Below are positions 23,099 through 34,500 of a stretch of DNA of 64,000 bases, in pieces; within the stretch, counting starts at the first letter, position 1, and every line of letters begins with the position of its first letter. The DNA is from Punica granatum. Its lineage: Eukaryota > Streptophyta > Magnoliopsida > Myrtales > Lythraceae. The translations under genes and the position numbers were made by a program. The stretch covers positions 19,624,811 to 19,688,810 of the forward strand of contig NC_045128.1 in assembly GCF_007655135.1 (NCBI RefSeq), in the 5' to 3' direction. The notes beneath the pieces are model-generated. The model was not told where the DNA came from. It made no database searches and was given only the letters and a program-made list of their open reading frames with translations.

Positions 23099-25290
23099 GG
23101 CTTTGCCTCGGATGCTTCAATTGAGTTGCAGTGTGCCGGTCCTTCGGTTATCTCAATCTCGAGGGGCTCGATAAGGTTTTCCTTCGTGATGCTCACCATG
23201 GAGGCGAGCGTTGCGAGCGCGTCCGCGAATTGATTTGTCATGCGCAGGGTATAGGTGAACGAGATGTCCTCGAAGTTTTCGGTTAACTTCTCGATGTACT
23301 CGTGATATGGCACTAGCTTTGCGTCCTTTGTCTTCCATTGCCCCAATGTCTGGAAGATAGTGAGCATAGAGTCGCCGAACACTTCGAGCTCTTTTACCTT
23401 GAAATCAATCGCCGCTTGTAGGCCGAGAATACATGCCTCGTACTCGGCCACATTATTGGTGCACGGGAAGTCGATCTTTGCCGCTACCGGGTAATAGTGT
23501 CCGTCCGGGGATATCAGTACTGCGCCGATACCTGATCCCGTGGAATTGACGGCACCGTCAAAGTACATCTTCCACCCCGATTTCTCTCCCTCGTCGTCTA
23601 CTTGGAGAATCCCTTCATCCGGGAAGTCGGGATTAATCGGTGTGTGGTCTTCAATTGGGAATTCCGCCAAATGATCCGCAATCGCTTGTCCCTTGACCAA
23701 AGTGCGGGACACGTACTCGATATCATATTCTGTCAATTGACAACGCCACTTGGCGAGATTCCGCGTGGAGGAGGGACTGTCGAGTAAATATTTCAGGGGG
23801 TCCGCCTTTGACAGCAAGCGGACCGTGTGATAAAGCGTGTATTGTCGGAGCCTTTGCATGACCCACACCAATGCGCAACACATCTTCTCGATTTCCGGAT
23901 AATTGGACTCTCCATCGGTGAACTTTTTGCTCAGATAGTAGATCTCGCGCTCCGTGTGTGTGGACTCCTCCTCCTGTCCCAGCATGCATCCTAATGATTG
24001 GCGGCGTACCGTTAGGTAAAGTACGAGGGGACGGCCCTGTGTAGGCGGGACCAATACCGGCGGTTGGACCAGATATGCCTTGATGGTGTCGAAGGCCTTC
24101 TGACATTCTTCGTCCCATTCGATCGCCGCGTTCTTGCGGAGCAAGCGAAAGAGTGGTTGGCATTTGTCTGTCAGGTTTGCAATGAATCGTGCGATGTAAT
24201 TCAATCGCCCTAGGAAGCCTCGTACTTTGCGGACCGAGGACGACGGAGGAAGCTCCTTAATCGCCTTGACTTTATCGGGATCTACCTCGATGCCGCGCTC
24301 GCTGACCACGAATCCTAGTAGCTTTCCCGATCGAGCGCCGAACGTGCATTTTGCCGGATTAAGCCGAAGCTTGTACTCTCTTAAGCGGTCGAAGAGACGC
24401 TTCAGATTAACGAGGTGATCTTCTCCTTCTTTGGACTTGGCAATCATGTCGTCGACATAGACCTCGACTTCCTTGTGCATCATGTCATGGAACAATGTGA
24501 CCATAGCCCTCTGATAAGTTGCCCCGGCGTTCTTGAGGCCGAAAGGCATGATGCGATAACAAAAGGTCCCCCACATGGTAGTGAACGTCGTCTTGATCTT
24601 GTCTTCCTCGGCCATTCGAATTTGGTTGTATCCGGATAAGCCGTCCATGAAAGAGAACTGGGCGTGGCGCGCCGTGTTATCGACTAGTATGTCGATGTGG
24701 GGCAAGGGAAAGTTGTCTTTGGGGCTGGCCTTATTGAGGTCTCGATAGTCGACGCAGACTCGAACCCTTCCATCTTTCTTCTCCACCGGCACAATGTTTG
24801 CCACCCATTCGGAATAGTTGCAGACCTCGAGAAAACCCGCGTTGATCTGCTTGACAACCTCCTCCTTGATGCGGAGAAGGAGGCTTGCCCGTTGCCGTCG
24901 CAATTGTTGCCGCTTGGGCAGGAACTTTTCAGTGTCTAGTGGGAGGAAGTGTTTTACTATCGACGGGTCTAGTCCCGGCATGTCGGCGTAGGACCAGGCA
25001 AAGACTTCTTGATATCTCGTCAGGAAATCGATCATTCGAACCCGTTGTGTTGGGTCGAGGCTCTACCGATCTTTAGGATGCGAGGCTCCTCTTCAGTGCC
25101 CACGTTGATCTCTTCCGTTGGCTCGAGCGAGGTGAGTTGGCGATCCTCGAGGCGGCGCAAACTCTCTTCTATCTCAGGCACTAGACTGTCTTCGTCGAGC
25201 CCTTCCCCGAAGTATATGGGTCCGGGCTCTTCGAGACATTCTTCGGATGGGTTCGAATCAACGCGTCGAAGATTTGGATTCGAGTGGAGC
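22990..25290 (-). pseudogene. pol: RT and dual RNase H of E2 (second exon, one frameshift near its start)
   Basis: The exon starts at 25290 after the acceptor and reads in the spliced frame until one base is lost near 25060. The main open frame of 681 codons then runs 25035-22990. RT motifs are VCVDYRDLNKA, MPFGLKNAGATYQRAM and YVDDMI. The first RNase H (LYLTVRRQSLGCML to QAIADHLAEFP) lacks the normal first Asp and is probably inactive. The second, archaeal-type RNase H keeps MYFDGAVNSTGSGIGA, NNVAEYEACILGLQAA and VFGDSML, so it probably supplies the activity. Two RNase H domains are a mark of Tat elements. Confidence 0.87.
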
Positions 25291-25504
25291 CTGGAGAATT
25301 GAAAGAATCGTCTTAGAAAAATTTAGAATGGTATGAACAAAAGAGTAAGGAATAGAGAGTGGAATAGACAAGGATTCAAAAAATGCATATAGGGAATTCA
25401 TTGATAGTGCGGATCACGAAGCCATAACAGAGTTCCCTCTTCCATCGTGTGGCCTACGGCTACGCCGACACGGGGGAAACATCTCATACATAGATAAATC
25501 TTAC
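25291..25504 (-). other. Ogre-type intron of E2
   Basis: On the minus strand the donor is CGATGT|GTAAG at 25505/25504 and the acceptor is TTCTCCAG|GCTCCACTCG at 25291/25290, 214 bp apart. The gag-pro stop TAA at 25501-25503 overlaps the donor. Splicing joins codon GT|G in frame to the RT exon, as in the other three copies. Confidence 0.75.
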
Positions 25505-28500
25505 ACATCGGCGATCACAGCCGAATAGCGCAGGACTGAGGTCCAGTTGTTAAGCTCCTCGTCTTCCTGCGTCGGGCGGATGTGAACCCCTGAAGGAATC
25601 TCCTCGGTGACGGCATATACGGTTGGCAAAGCGTCGGTCGTGTCGTCGAAGTCCGAGGAAGGGCCGTCAGAGGTGCTCCCGATGATGAGTGGAGGCCCGG
25701 GGAAGAAATGTGATAACGGGGGGACTGGAATGCCACTATTGAGCCTACCATAGTACGTGGCGAGGCGGTAGAGACGGTTGCCCCGGCGGGCCACAATGAT
25801 TTCATGGCAGGAGGGGCGAAAGCCAAGTCCCCTCCTATGCTTGTATTCCTCAACTTCAATGGGGCGGTTGATTCCTTGTCCGCGCGCCCCAAGGCCGGTG
25901 CCGGGAATGTAATTGTGGCGCAAAAGGACCTTCCCTATCATGCGGTCGGCGCGGGATGGCCCGACCTCTCCGTAATCCCGAATAACGGAGATGGTCTCGA
26001 AGGAGTGAAAGGGCAGGTTTTCGTCGTCTCCGACGCTGATGTAAGGAACCGCGTCTCCTTGTAGATGGCGTAATCCTCCTCCCCTTTGACCGTGATGATC
26101 CTCTCCTCGATGATGAATTTCACCTTCTGATGTAGCGAGGACGGAATGGCGCCGGCCGAGTGGATCCAAGGCCTTCCAAGCAGTAGGCTGAAGGCGTTTG
26201 GGATATCCAACACTTGGAATGTGACGCTGAAGGAGCACGGGCCGATGTCTATGAGGAGGTCAATTTCACCGTTCACCTCTCTCCTCGAACCATCGAAGGC
26301 TCGGACCGCTGTTTTGCTAGGACGGATGCGGTTGAGATCCACATTCATCTGCTTCAAAGTGGTCACCGGGCATACGTTGAGCGCGGAACCGTTGTCGATC
26401 ATGACTCGGCCAACGATATGGTTGTTGCACTTGCAGACAATGTGCAGTGCCCGGAAATGCGCGCATCCTTCAGAAGGGAGCTCATCGTCCGAAAACGAGA
26501 TGGTATTGGAGAAAATAGAGTTGATGGTTTCCTCTATCTGGTTCGGGGGCGTCCCTTTGGGGATTTGCGCAGCCGTTAGGACCCGCACGAGGGCCTCCCT
26601 GTGGGGTTCCGAATTGAGTAGGAGGGCGAGCAACGAGATGTGGGTCGGAGATTTGGCCATCTGCTCCACCACCTTATACTCGCTCGCTTTGATGACTTTC
26701 ATGAAGGCTTCAGCCTCCTCTTCTGTCACTTTCTTGGACGGAGTAGGCAGGGTCCTAGGCCTCGTCCCCTCTTCGGTAGTGGGCGCCTTCCCTTTATCGG
26801 TGGTCGCCGGGTTCTCGTATAGTCGTCCTGAGCGGGTTATGCCCATGACACCGAATTGTTGCTCCAGGTTCCCGACACCTCCCTCATAGGTCCAGGGGAC
26901 CCTATCGTTCGAGTATGGCTCCCGGGCGGGAACGTCTATGACGAGCGGGGCATGAGGTGCGTCAATCCCGGTGAACCCGACTGCGGCTTCTGCTGGTACG
27001 TATTCGATCACAAAGGGGGAAAGTCGACCTTGCTCGCCTTCGCCCTCGCTTGACGTGCACACGGTGATCATGTTGATGGAGGGCCCCTGAGCCGGTCCAT
27101 GGTCGGGGAGGGGATTAGCCTGCACGTTCGGCGACCTCACAGCGTTGAACACGAGCTCCTTCGCATCTATCATCTCTTGGATCTTCTCCCTTAACTTCCA
27201 ACAGTTGTCTATGGTGTGTCCTGGTGCCCCTTGGTGGTACTCGCATCGCTTGCTCTGATCTTGGATGGTTGGATCAAAGCTTGGGCTGGGCGCTGTTGTC
27301 CCAACCTTGTCACGAATTTGCCGGTAGATGTGGGAAAGTGGGACCCCCAGGGCCGGGTATTGTCTGCGGGGCCGTGGTTGCGCTGCACCGCCCTGTTGAC
27401 CTTGCGGGGGTAGGGCCCGTTGTGTCGGCTGAGAAGTCCTAGGAGCCGGAGGTTGGTATTGAGGGGCTTGAGATGGAGCAGGAGCATAATGGTGGACGAC
27501 GGACGACGACACCGTAGGTAGGGGTGGAGGCGGTAGTACGGAATAATAGATCTGTTGGGTAGGGGTTTGAGGCCGATATTGAGGCGCATGCGGGGCGTAG
27601 GAGGGGGCTACGGGAGGCGCCGCCGTGTAGTTCATCGAATATTGCTGGGGGGCCTGTTGTGCGGCGTTGACGGTATTCACCGAAACTTCCTTTCCCCTTC
27701 TCCCGCTTGAGGACGATGATGTCGCGGGGACCTTCTTCGACGACTCCTCTCCTTTGTTGGAAGGGTCCTCCATCCTTCCGAGCTTCATGCCCAAATCCAA
27801 CTTCTTCCCGACCTCGATGAGGTCGGAGAATGACGAAGTTTGTGCCAACAAGTGCGAATAGTACACTCCTCTCAGTGTGGAGTGGAACAATTGGATCTGT
27901 TGCGCCTCGCTGATCGGGGGAATGTGCTTCGCGGCTTGGGCACGCCACTTGGCGGCATATTCCTCGAACTTCTGGCCCCGCGCCATTTCTTTCGTGCTCA
28001 GCTCTAGAAGGGTGGGAGGCGTCTCCGCGCAATATCGGTATTGGCCGGTGAACTTCCGGGAGAGATCCTCCCACGTTGGGATGTCCTCAGCCTTCAGTGA
28101 CATGAACCAATCGAGGGCCGATCCCGACAGGCTGTCTTGGAAGGAGTGGATAACAAACTCCTCGTATTCCCAATATTGTAGCATCTTCCCTCGGTAATGG
28201 CGGAGGTGGTGGCGTGGATCCGTCGTGCCCTCGTAGGTCTTGAATTCCGGGATCTTAAACTTCGGGGGCAACCGCGTATCCGGGAATAGGCTACCGTCGC
28301 CGTGACGCGCATCGGGGCGAGCATCACCCGCTTGCAAAGCTCGTATCGTTTCTTCCATCCTCTTGAGCCTTCGCTCCTGTTCGGCGTCGGCCTCGGGGAA
28401 GAAATGCGTCGGCGAGGCGAACTGGGCCGCATGAGTCGGCGTGCTCGGTTCGTGGAAGGTGGTGTTTACGGGGGGCGGTGCCTGGTAGGAGAGGCCGGCG

Positions 28501-29150
28501 TGAGGCTGTAGAGACGGATAGGGAGGAAGCTCCGTGGCTTGAAAGTGAGTCGAAGCAGGTCCGGTGGATGCCTGGAAAACCATTGGCGGAGGTACCGTGT
28601 AGGCCATAGCCGGAGCCGGTATGGAAACGGGCGGAGGTGCAGACAGGATGTGCTCCGAGGATAGGAAGGTAACCGGTGGAAGAGGGACTACCGAAGGGGC
28701 CGGCGGCGGCGGAAGTTGACTGGTAAAGGGGTGGACCGTGGACGTATATAGCGTTGGCGGTGCGGGAGCCTCAACGTTCTTTGGGGCTTGGATCGGTGGA
28801 GCCCACAAGGTTGGATCGACTGTTGGCCCCGGTCCCGACGGGGGTGTGGAACTCGAAGAGGCTCGGTTGGGTCCTCTGAGTAGGGCGAGCAGTTCCGCCA
28901 TGTTGGTGGCCATTTGGTTGACCGTGCCCTCGAGTGCCTCAATGCGGGCTTGGTCATCAGTGGCGGCGGAAGTTAGTGAAGCCGGCCCGAAGACGCCGAG
29001 GGCGAGAGATGTGTTGGAAGGGCGGCGGAATACGCCGGGAGTACGCTTGCAGGAGTGAGAGGCGGCGGGGCGTGCGTTTGCGGTGGTTGAGAGAGAGTCG
29101 GGACCGAAGGGTTGACTTCTTCCGACATCGACGTGATCCCCTTCCGCCAT
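25505..29150 (-). pseudogene. gag: gag-protease of E2 (long open frame, one frameshift in protease)
   Basis: An open frame of 1070 codons runs 29150-25938. The Gag domain holds HHLRHYRGKMLQYWEYEEF and ALDWFMSLKAEDIPTW, and the knuckle is CEYHQGAPGHTIDNC. The protease site DNGSALN lies near 26400 with FSLLLGRPWIH downstream. One base is missing at about 26050-26056, moving the rest of the product into the frame 26238-25501, which ends IADV at the splice donor. Residues 10 to about 55 are read in a different frame from E3: the two proteins agree at MAEGDH and again from SLTSAATDD, so two compensating indels lie between. Confidence 0.85.
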
Positions 29151-29468
29151 CCTGAGACGTTGACGAGTCGGGTAGCGGTGTGACGCCAGTTGTGATCACC
29201 TAGATTCCAAGAATGTGTAAGGACAAACACCGATATCTCAAACGATAAATGTAGAATAAGTAAAAGGACAAGATGTATGAGATGCATGAATTTTCAGAAT
29301 ACTAATGCCATTACATTGATTAGCTTCGAATTCCATAGTTTTACAAAATAGAACATACGACGGAAAAGAAAGGAACATAAACGTAAAGCCGGCATCCCTT
29401 TGCGCTCGGTGGCTGCTTGAAGACGGCGTAGGTCCGAGCGAGGGCAAAAATGGGCGCGTCTGCTAATC
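29151..29468 (-). other. ORF1-gag spacer of E2
   Basis: Noncoding, about 320 bp, aligned with 47405-47726 of E3. The minus-strand frame starting at 29287 is open in both but not in element A, so I do not call it a gene. Confidence 0.6.
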
Positions 29469-30968
29469 CTAGGGGTGGGCAAGGTTGCGCGCCCTTTTGT
29501 GCACCCGATCCAACTCCGCGCTCAAGCGGGCCATCTCCCGATCTAGGTGTACGACCCGAGCGCGTGCTCGAGTCAGCTCTGTCTAAAGCTCCCTGTAGTC
29601 CGCGACCTCCGCGCGGGAATCAACAAGCTCGCAACGGAGCCTATCTCGCTCCTCCCTGATGGCCCGTAGCTCCGCGTGCATAGCCGCTTGGATGGAACTT
29701 TCGGCTTCGGGGGCGAGGGCGGATGTAGCGCGGGGAGTCGGGGCGGCATGGGATCGTTGCGGCGGTGCCAATCCCCGCGCATAGAACCGAGCCACGTATG
29801 CCGATGTGGCGGAGAATATTCGTTCGTCATCGGTGGGGTGCTCGGGGAAGTACAGACGTTGTATGATGCTAGCGTCCCGTTGGCGACGAATCTCTCGGAT
29901 TTGTAGGAATCTTGCGGGGGTCGTGGATGTAGAGTCGGCCCATTGGATGCGGAAAGGTAGACGGTCCGCCTCGGCGGGAACGTCCTGCAGGCCGCCGAGC
30001 TGTCTGATTACCCGACCGGGGAATATGAGCGTGCTCCCCAAATGGCTGAGAAGGGGGACTCCCGCAATTCCGGGACATCCTGTGATCATGGGGCCGCCGG
30101 GGTTCCATCGAGCGACCCATAAGAAGCGTGTGAGCGTCAGCTCACGCCAAAAACGTCTCCATTTCGAGAAACTGTGCTCGGGAGGTGGGATAACCGGTAC
30201 CAGGCGCTCAATCAGCGAACGCTCGTCGGCGACGTAGAAGAACGGGTGGGATGAGCAAAAAGGGCGAATATGGGCGAAAAGCCAAATTTGAAGTAGATGC
30301 GGGGATCTCCTCATCCTACCGCGCCGAACCTCCCTAACATAGTCAAGAGACCGGACGGTCTCGGCTAATAAAGCCTCCACATAACTATGGCCTCCCACCG
30401 CTTGGAGGACGACTTGGGCTATAGCCTCGTCAATGAGGTTCGGCGAGTACGGAAACAGGAGCGTGCCAAAGACCAAGAGTAGGAATCCATGGCAGGCATC
30501 GCGCTGATGGGATGCCGTTGTAGGTGTCATTGCGCGGAGAAGTGCCCAATCGGAGAGCCACGCGATCCTGATGCCTTGATCCCACCTCTCGTGAAGCTCC
30601 TCGTGGATGTCTTGAGCAGGTATGTGGAGGAGAGTGGAGAGCTGACCCTGGACGGTTGTGAACGGATTAGGCACGAAGATGCCGCGGGTCGTGGGCGTAG
30701 GCCTCTAGATGAGTGCCGTGTACTCCTCGATCGTAGGGGATAACTCCGTCCCCTGGAAATTGAATACCGCGTGCTCGGGATCCCAAAATTCGACGGCGAT
30801 CCTCAAGAAGATCCAATCCACCGGGGTCTCGGTGAACATAACCACGTCTCCGATGATGCCCTGGATGAATGCGTGATCCACCGGTCGGAGAGTCCTCCAG
30901 ATGCGCATGATGTCTTGCCTTGGTGGCGTGATTGCTTCAAGTCTAAGACTGGGAGCCGGGCAGTCCAT
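29469..30968 (-). pseudogene. ORF1 of E2, two TAG codons
   Basis: Co-linear with the intact E3 ORF1 (MDCPAPSLRLEAI against MDRPAPGLRLEAI). A TAG at 30705-30707 stands where E3 has CAA, and a TAG at 29583-29585 where E3 has CAG. After the second stop the coiled-coil-like tail remains readable to 29469. The first stop is at the same codon as the 1621 stop in element A. The function of this Ogre ORF1 is unknown. Confidence 0.82.
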
Positions 30969-31561
30969 CCTTACCTAGATGGAGGAGATGCCGACTTAAC
31001 GTTTTAAGAATCAAATCAATGCAATGTCCTAAGTTTTTTTCGAAAAAATGTATGCAGTACGGAAAGGTAAACTATAGTTGTGTTCTTTACAGTATACATC
31101 GCTCTTTTTTACAAAAACAACAAAATACCCGTCCTAAAAAAAAACTACGGGCCGACTCAAGGACTCGACTTTTGGGTCGGTTGACGGCATGGAGGCAAAA
31201 ACTTGGTCCAACATGACGGTCCCTGTGTATGCATGGTTTTTGGTGCTACTGGGAGAACCGCTAACTAGGGATGGGGGCTCCCGACTCAAGGGTGTGAATT
31301 CCTTGAAATCGAGCGAGGATCTTTGGGGGCCGGTTCGGTGGCATAGCCGACTCGATCCGTTCCCTTACTCGGAACCTCTGACTAACCTAGCTTCCTATAT
31401 TGGTGCTCGTGGGATGTCGGACAAGGTACCTAAGAAGCTAGTATGATGTGCAATGCATGTGCGGGAAATAAAAGTGCGTAAAGTAGATAAGCGGGAAATG
31501 CGGAAAGCGGTAAATAAACAAGCAAGCAAGCAAACGGGATTGAGCCCGAACCCTCTAGAGA
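30969..31561 (-). other. 5' leader of E2
   Basis: Noncoding, aligned with 45318-45904 of E3 at high similarity. It includes a polypyrimidine/poly-A pair near 31030-31145. I see no gene. Confidence 0.6.
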
Positions 31562-31579
31562 TCCCCAGTGGAGTCGCCA
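31562..31579 (-). other. Primer-binding site of E2
   Basis: The minus strand reads TGGCGACTCCACTGGGGA, 3 bp from the LTR end at 31583. The two bases just after it differ from E3 by a small deletion. Confidence 0.8.
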
Positions 31580-31582
31580 AGC

Positions 31583-34500
31583 TGTGCGCACCCGAATTTC
31601 ATCTCGTCGGGGCACGCATGCGCGAAGCCTATGCAACGCGGCTTTGGAGTGTCCACCTTCTCGGGGATGTGCGACGGACGCACGTGAGAAGGAGTCGCCA
31701 CTTGCCATTTTACGAACCGAAGGTCGAGGGCCGGCAAGTTACCCGGGTCTAGGGGTACGGGGTACACCTAGATGCTAAGGCAATGGTTGTACGGAACCGG
31801 AAATTCCGAATTCGGGGGTTCTATTACGTGCGGGCCTATATCCCGCAGGCCCTTTTGGTACTCTAGTTTGCTAGGCTTGCCGTTTTGTTTATTTACGGCA
31901 TGATTTAGGGGTGCAATTGACTCGCTCGTTTTGACACCGTAAAATCGATGAATCGATTGAGTTGGGCCAAGAATCCAAAGGATGAGTAGGCTTGTGAGTC
32001 AAGGAATCGGTTCACTATCTTAGCGTTACAGTTCTTCGAACCGTGATGGTCGATTCCCTGCGCGAACCGAGACCATGATTATTCGAGTTTACTCATCCCT
32101 TGGTGACGATAGACCGACTTAACCGACTCGACACTCGGACCTCTCGCTTGCCGATCGGGATCCTTACAAGTATATGAATGAATATACAAATAGAATTCTC
32201 ACAATGTTCTCTCAACTAATTACAAGGTGTGACTGAATAAGTAAATGGATCCCGATCGGTTTGCATTGGGCCAATATTCCGCTCCGGCTCACCGTGTGTT
32301 TTGAATGACCGATAAATGAATTAAGGCAACGCGGGCTCAAGGAGCCGGGGGTCGGGTCCGATCGATCCAATGGTTTACGGGAAAACCGGTTGGTTCTCAC
32401 TGCATCCGATAGACCGATCGAGTTCCCGGGTGATATCTAAACCCGTTTCACACATTCAATCCAAATTGCCATCCACATAGGCCATAGTTGGAGTGTGATG
32501 GTGACTCGAGGCTAGATCCCATTCCGCACTCGGGTTGCGCGCACTCAGTGAGTCAGGAGGCGTTGGACCTCGTGTTCGATGGTTTGGGGCGTTGGGCCCC
32601 GTGCGACACGTAACCTATGGGTTCGGACCCGAACCGCAATAAATCATCATATGCAAAGATAAAACAGAAGAAAATCGATAAAACTGACACAATACAGACA
32701 ACGACTGACAATTATCGGTGAATACAGACAAGTGATGTATTAAGTCGAATGTACGTGATTTCATCAGTTATTAACCGGGGTTGATTGGCAAACAATGCAT
32801 CTAACCTAGGCAAACATAGATGGTGGGCTAGGATGCGGTTCTAAGCCAATTACATGTGTGTGTTTGTTTTATGACTCTTATTCAGTTAAGTGTCACTGCG
32901 GTTTCACCGAATTAGCCAAACTCGTGTTTTGACTTTAGATTTGGAATCTATCATTCCGCCTATCCATTACCTAGTGTTTGATTAGGCCGGATGTATGATT
33001 AGTCCGGTTCATTCCGCCTATCCATTACCTGGTGTTTGTATGCAAATTGGAGATCACGTCACACGAAGGAGTCTAAGGAGGACTCGCGCATCTCGACTCG
33101 AGCCGCCTCAAATCGGGCCCGGACTCAAGTCATGGTACGCGAGCACTCATTAGACATCAATTCCACTCGTGTTACGTATCTCGGTATTTTGAAATTTTGA
33201 GCTTTTTAATGGAAAAGGGCATTTTCACCGTTCCGTAAATCATCGATGCGTTTACGAATTAAGGATCGATTAACCCAATTATTTAGTCCAAGTGATTTAA
33301 CTAATCGAATGACACGTCCCTTTTTCCCCATTTGTGAAATTATTTGGTGGTTATCAATTTATATCACAATTATGGATTTGATGGGTAATTTTCCGAAACT
33401 AACATGTCTAATAAATAATTGATACATGATTACTAATTGGAAGAAGAAGGGAGAAAAGAAAACAAAGTCGCAAGCAATCCCAAGGATCGGATTTAAAATA
33501 ACCAAGAGAGACCAATCCTAACTAGTAGGGGGTCACGAAGGATTCGGCCATCCCCTAAGGATGAGTGGCCGAATGCCTCTTGGCCCGATCCGAATTTGGA
33601 CGGGTCTCTCCTATGATTTTCAATTGATCCTTGCATGCATCAAGTGATGTACATACACGAATTAAACACATTTCACTAAACAAACGTCACCACAAAACGA
33701 GCGCAAGTATCATGTTTAATAAAATTTATAGTGCAACATTGGTTCATTCAACGCCAAGCTCGGAAATGTATCCCGAGAAGCCCCCGACATCACGGAACGA
33801 GAAGTCCATGGCCTCGGAAGAACCAAGGGACCTCTAGGCCCCCTTGCAAGGAAGGTGGCCGTGAGCTCCCCTTCGTGCTACCGACCCGTGAAGACCTCTT
33901 CTCCCTAGATCTCGAGTGCTTCTCATCATGCCCACACATTACACGACATTCGGGACGATAAAGTATGGGGAACAACGAGCTTCGGGGCGAAAGGGCCCCC
34001 GGTGCATCCGTGAGGGACAAGGGAACTCTCGGCCATCCCTTCGGGAGGCATGGCCGTGAGTTCCATGACCCCTACGGACCACGAGGGGCTCTCCAACCTC
34101 GAAATAGGTCGTATCCCATCATGGCATGCACTTTCATACAACGTTCGGACGTAAGAAGAAAAATAAAAACAAGCAACGATGCATGGGATTACATGGGAGG
34201 TCCGGATCCGGAAGAAAAATGGTAGCTTTCATGCATTCGGGTTCCTTAAACCACATAAACACTTCATACAAGCAAAAATTGAGGATCCTAGCTTCTCTAA
34301 GTCGTAGAGGGATGTTACCTTGCCTCGATGCACGAGGAAAAGAGTCGGGGAAGTGGCCTTGAGAGTCGCAAGACTCGGTTTGAAGCTGCGGGTGGGTAAC
34401 CCGAAAGGAAGACAGCCGCGGCAGCTCAGGGAGAATGGGGTCGGCACGCTTGCTCCGGGCACGGCACGGTACGAGGTTGGGCTCGTTGGACTCCTAAGAA

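Noticed and set aside
28973..29287. Small conserved-looking frame before gag in E2 (and 47590-47919 in E3)
   Set aside because: It is not open in element A, and it overlaps gag in another frame. Similarity between E2 and E3 is only that of the DNA.
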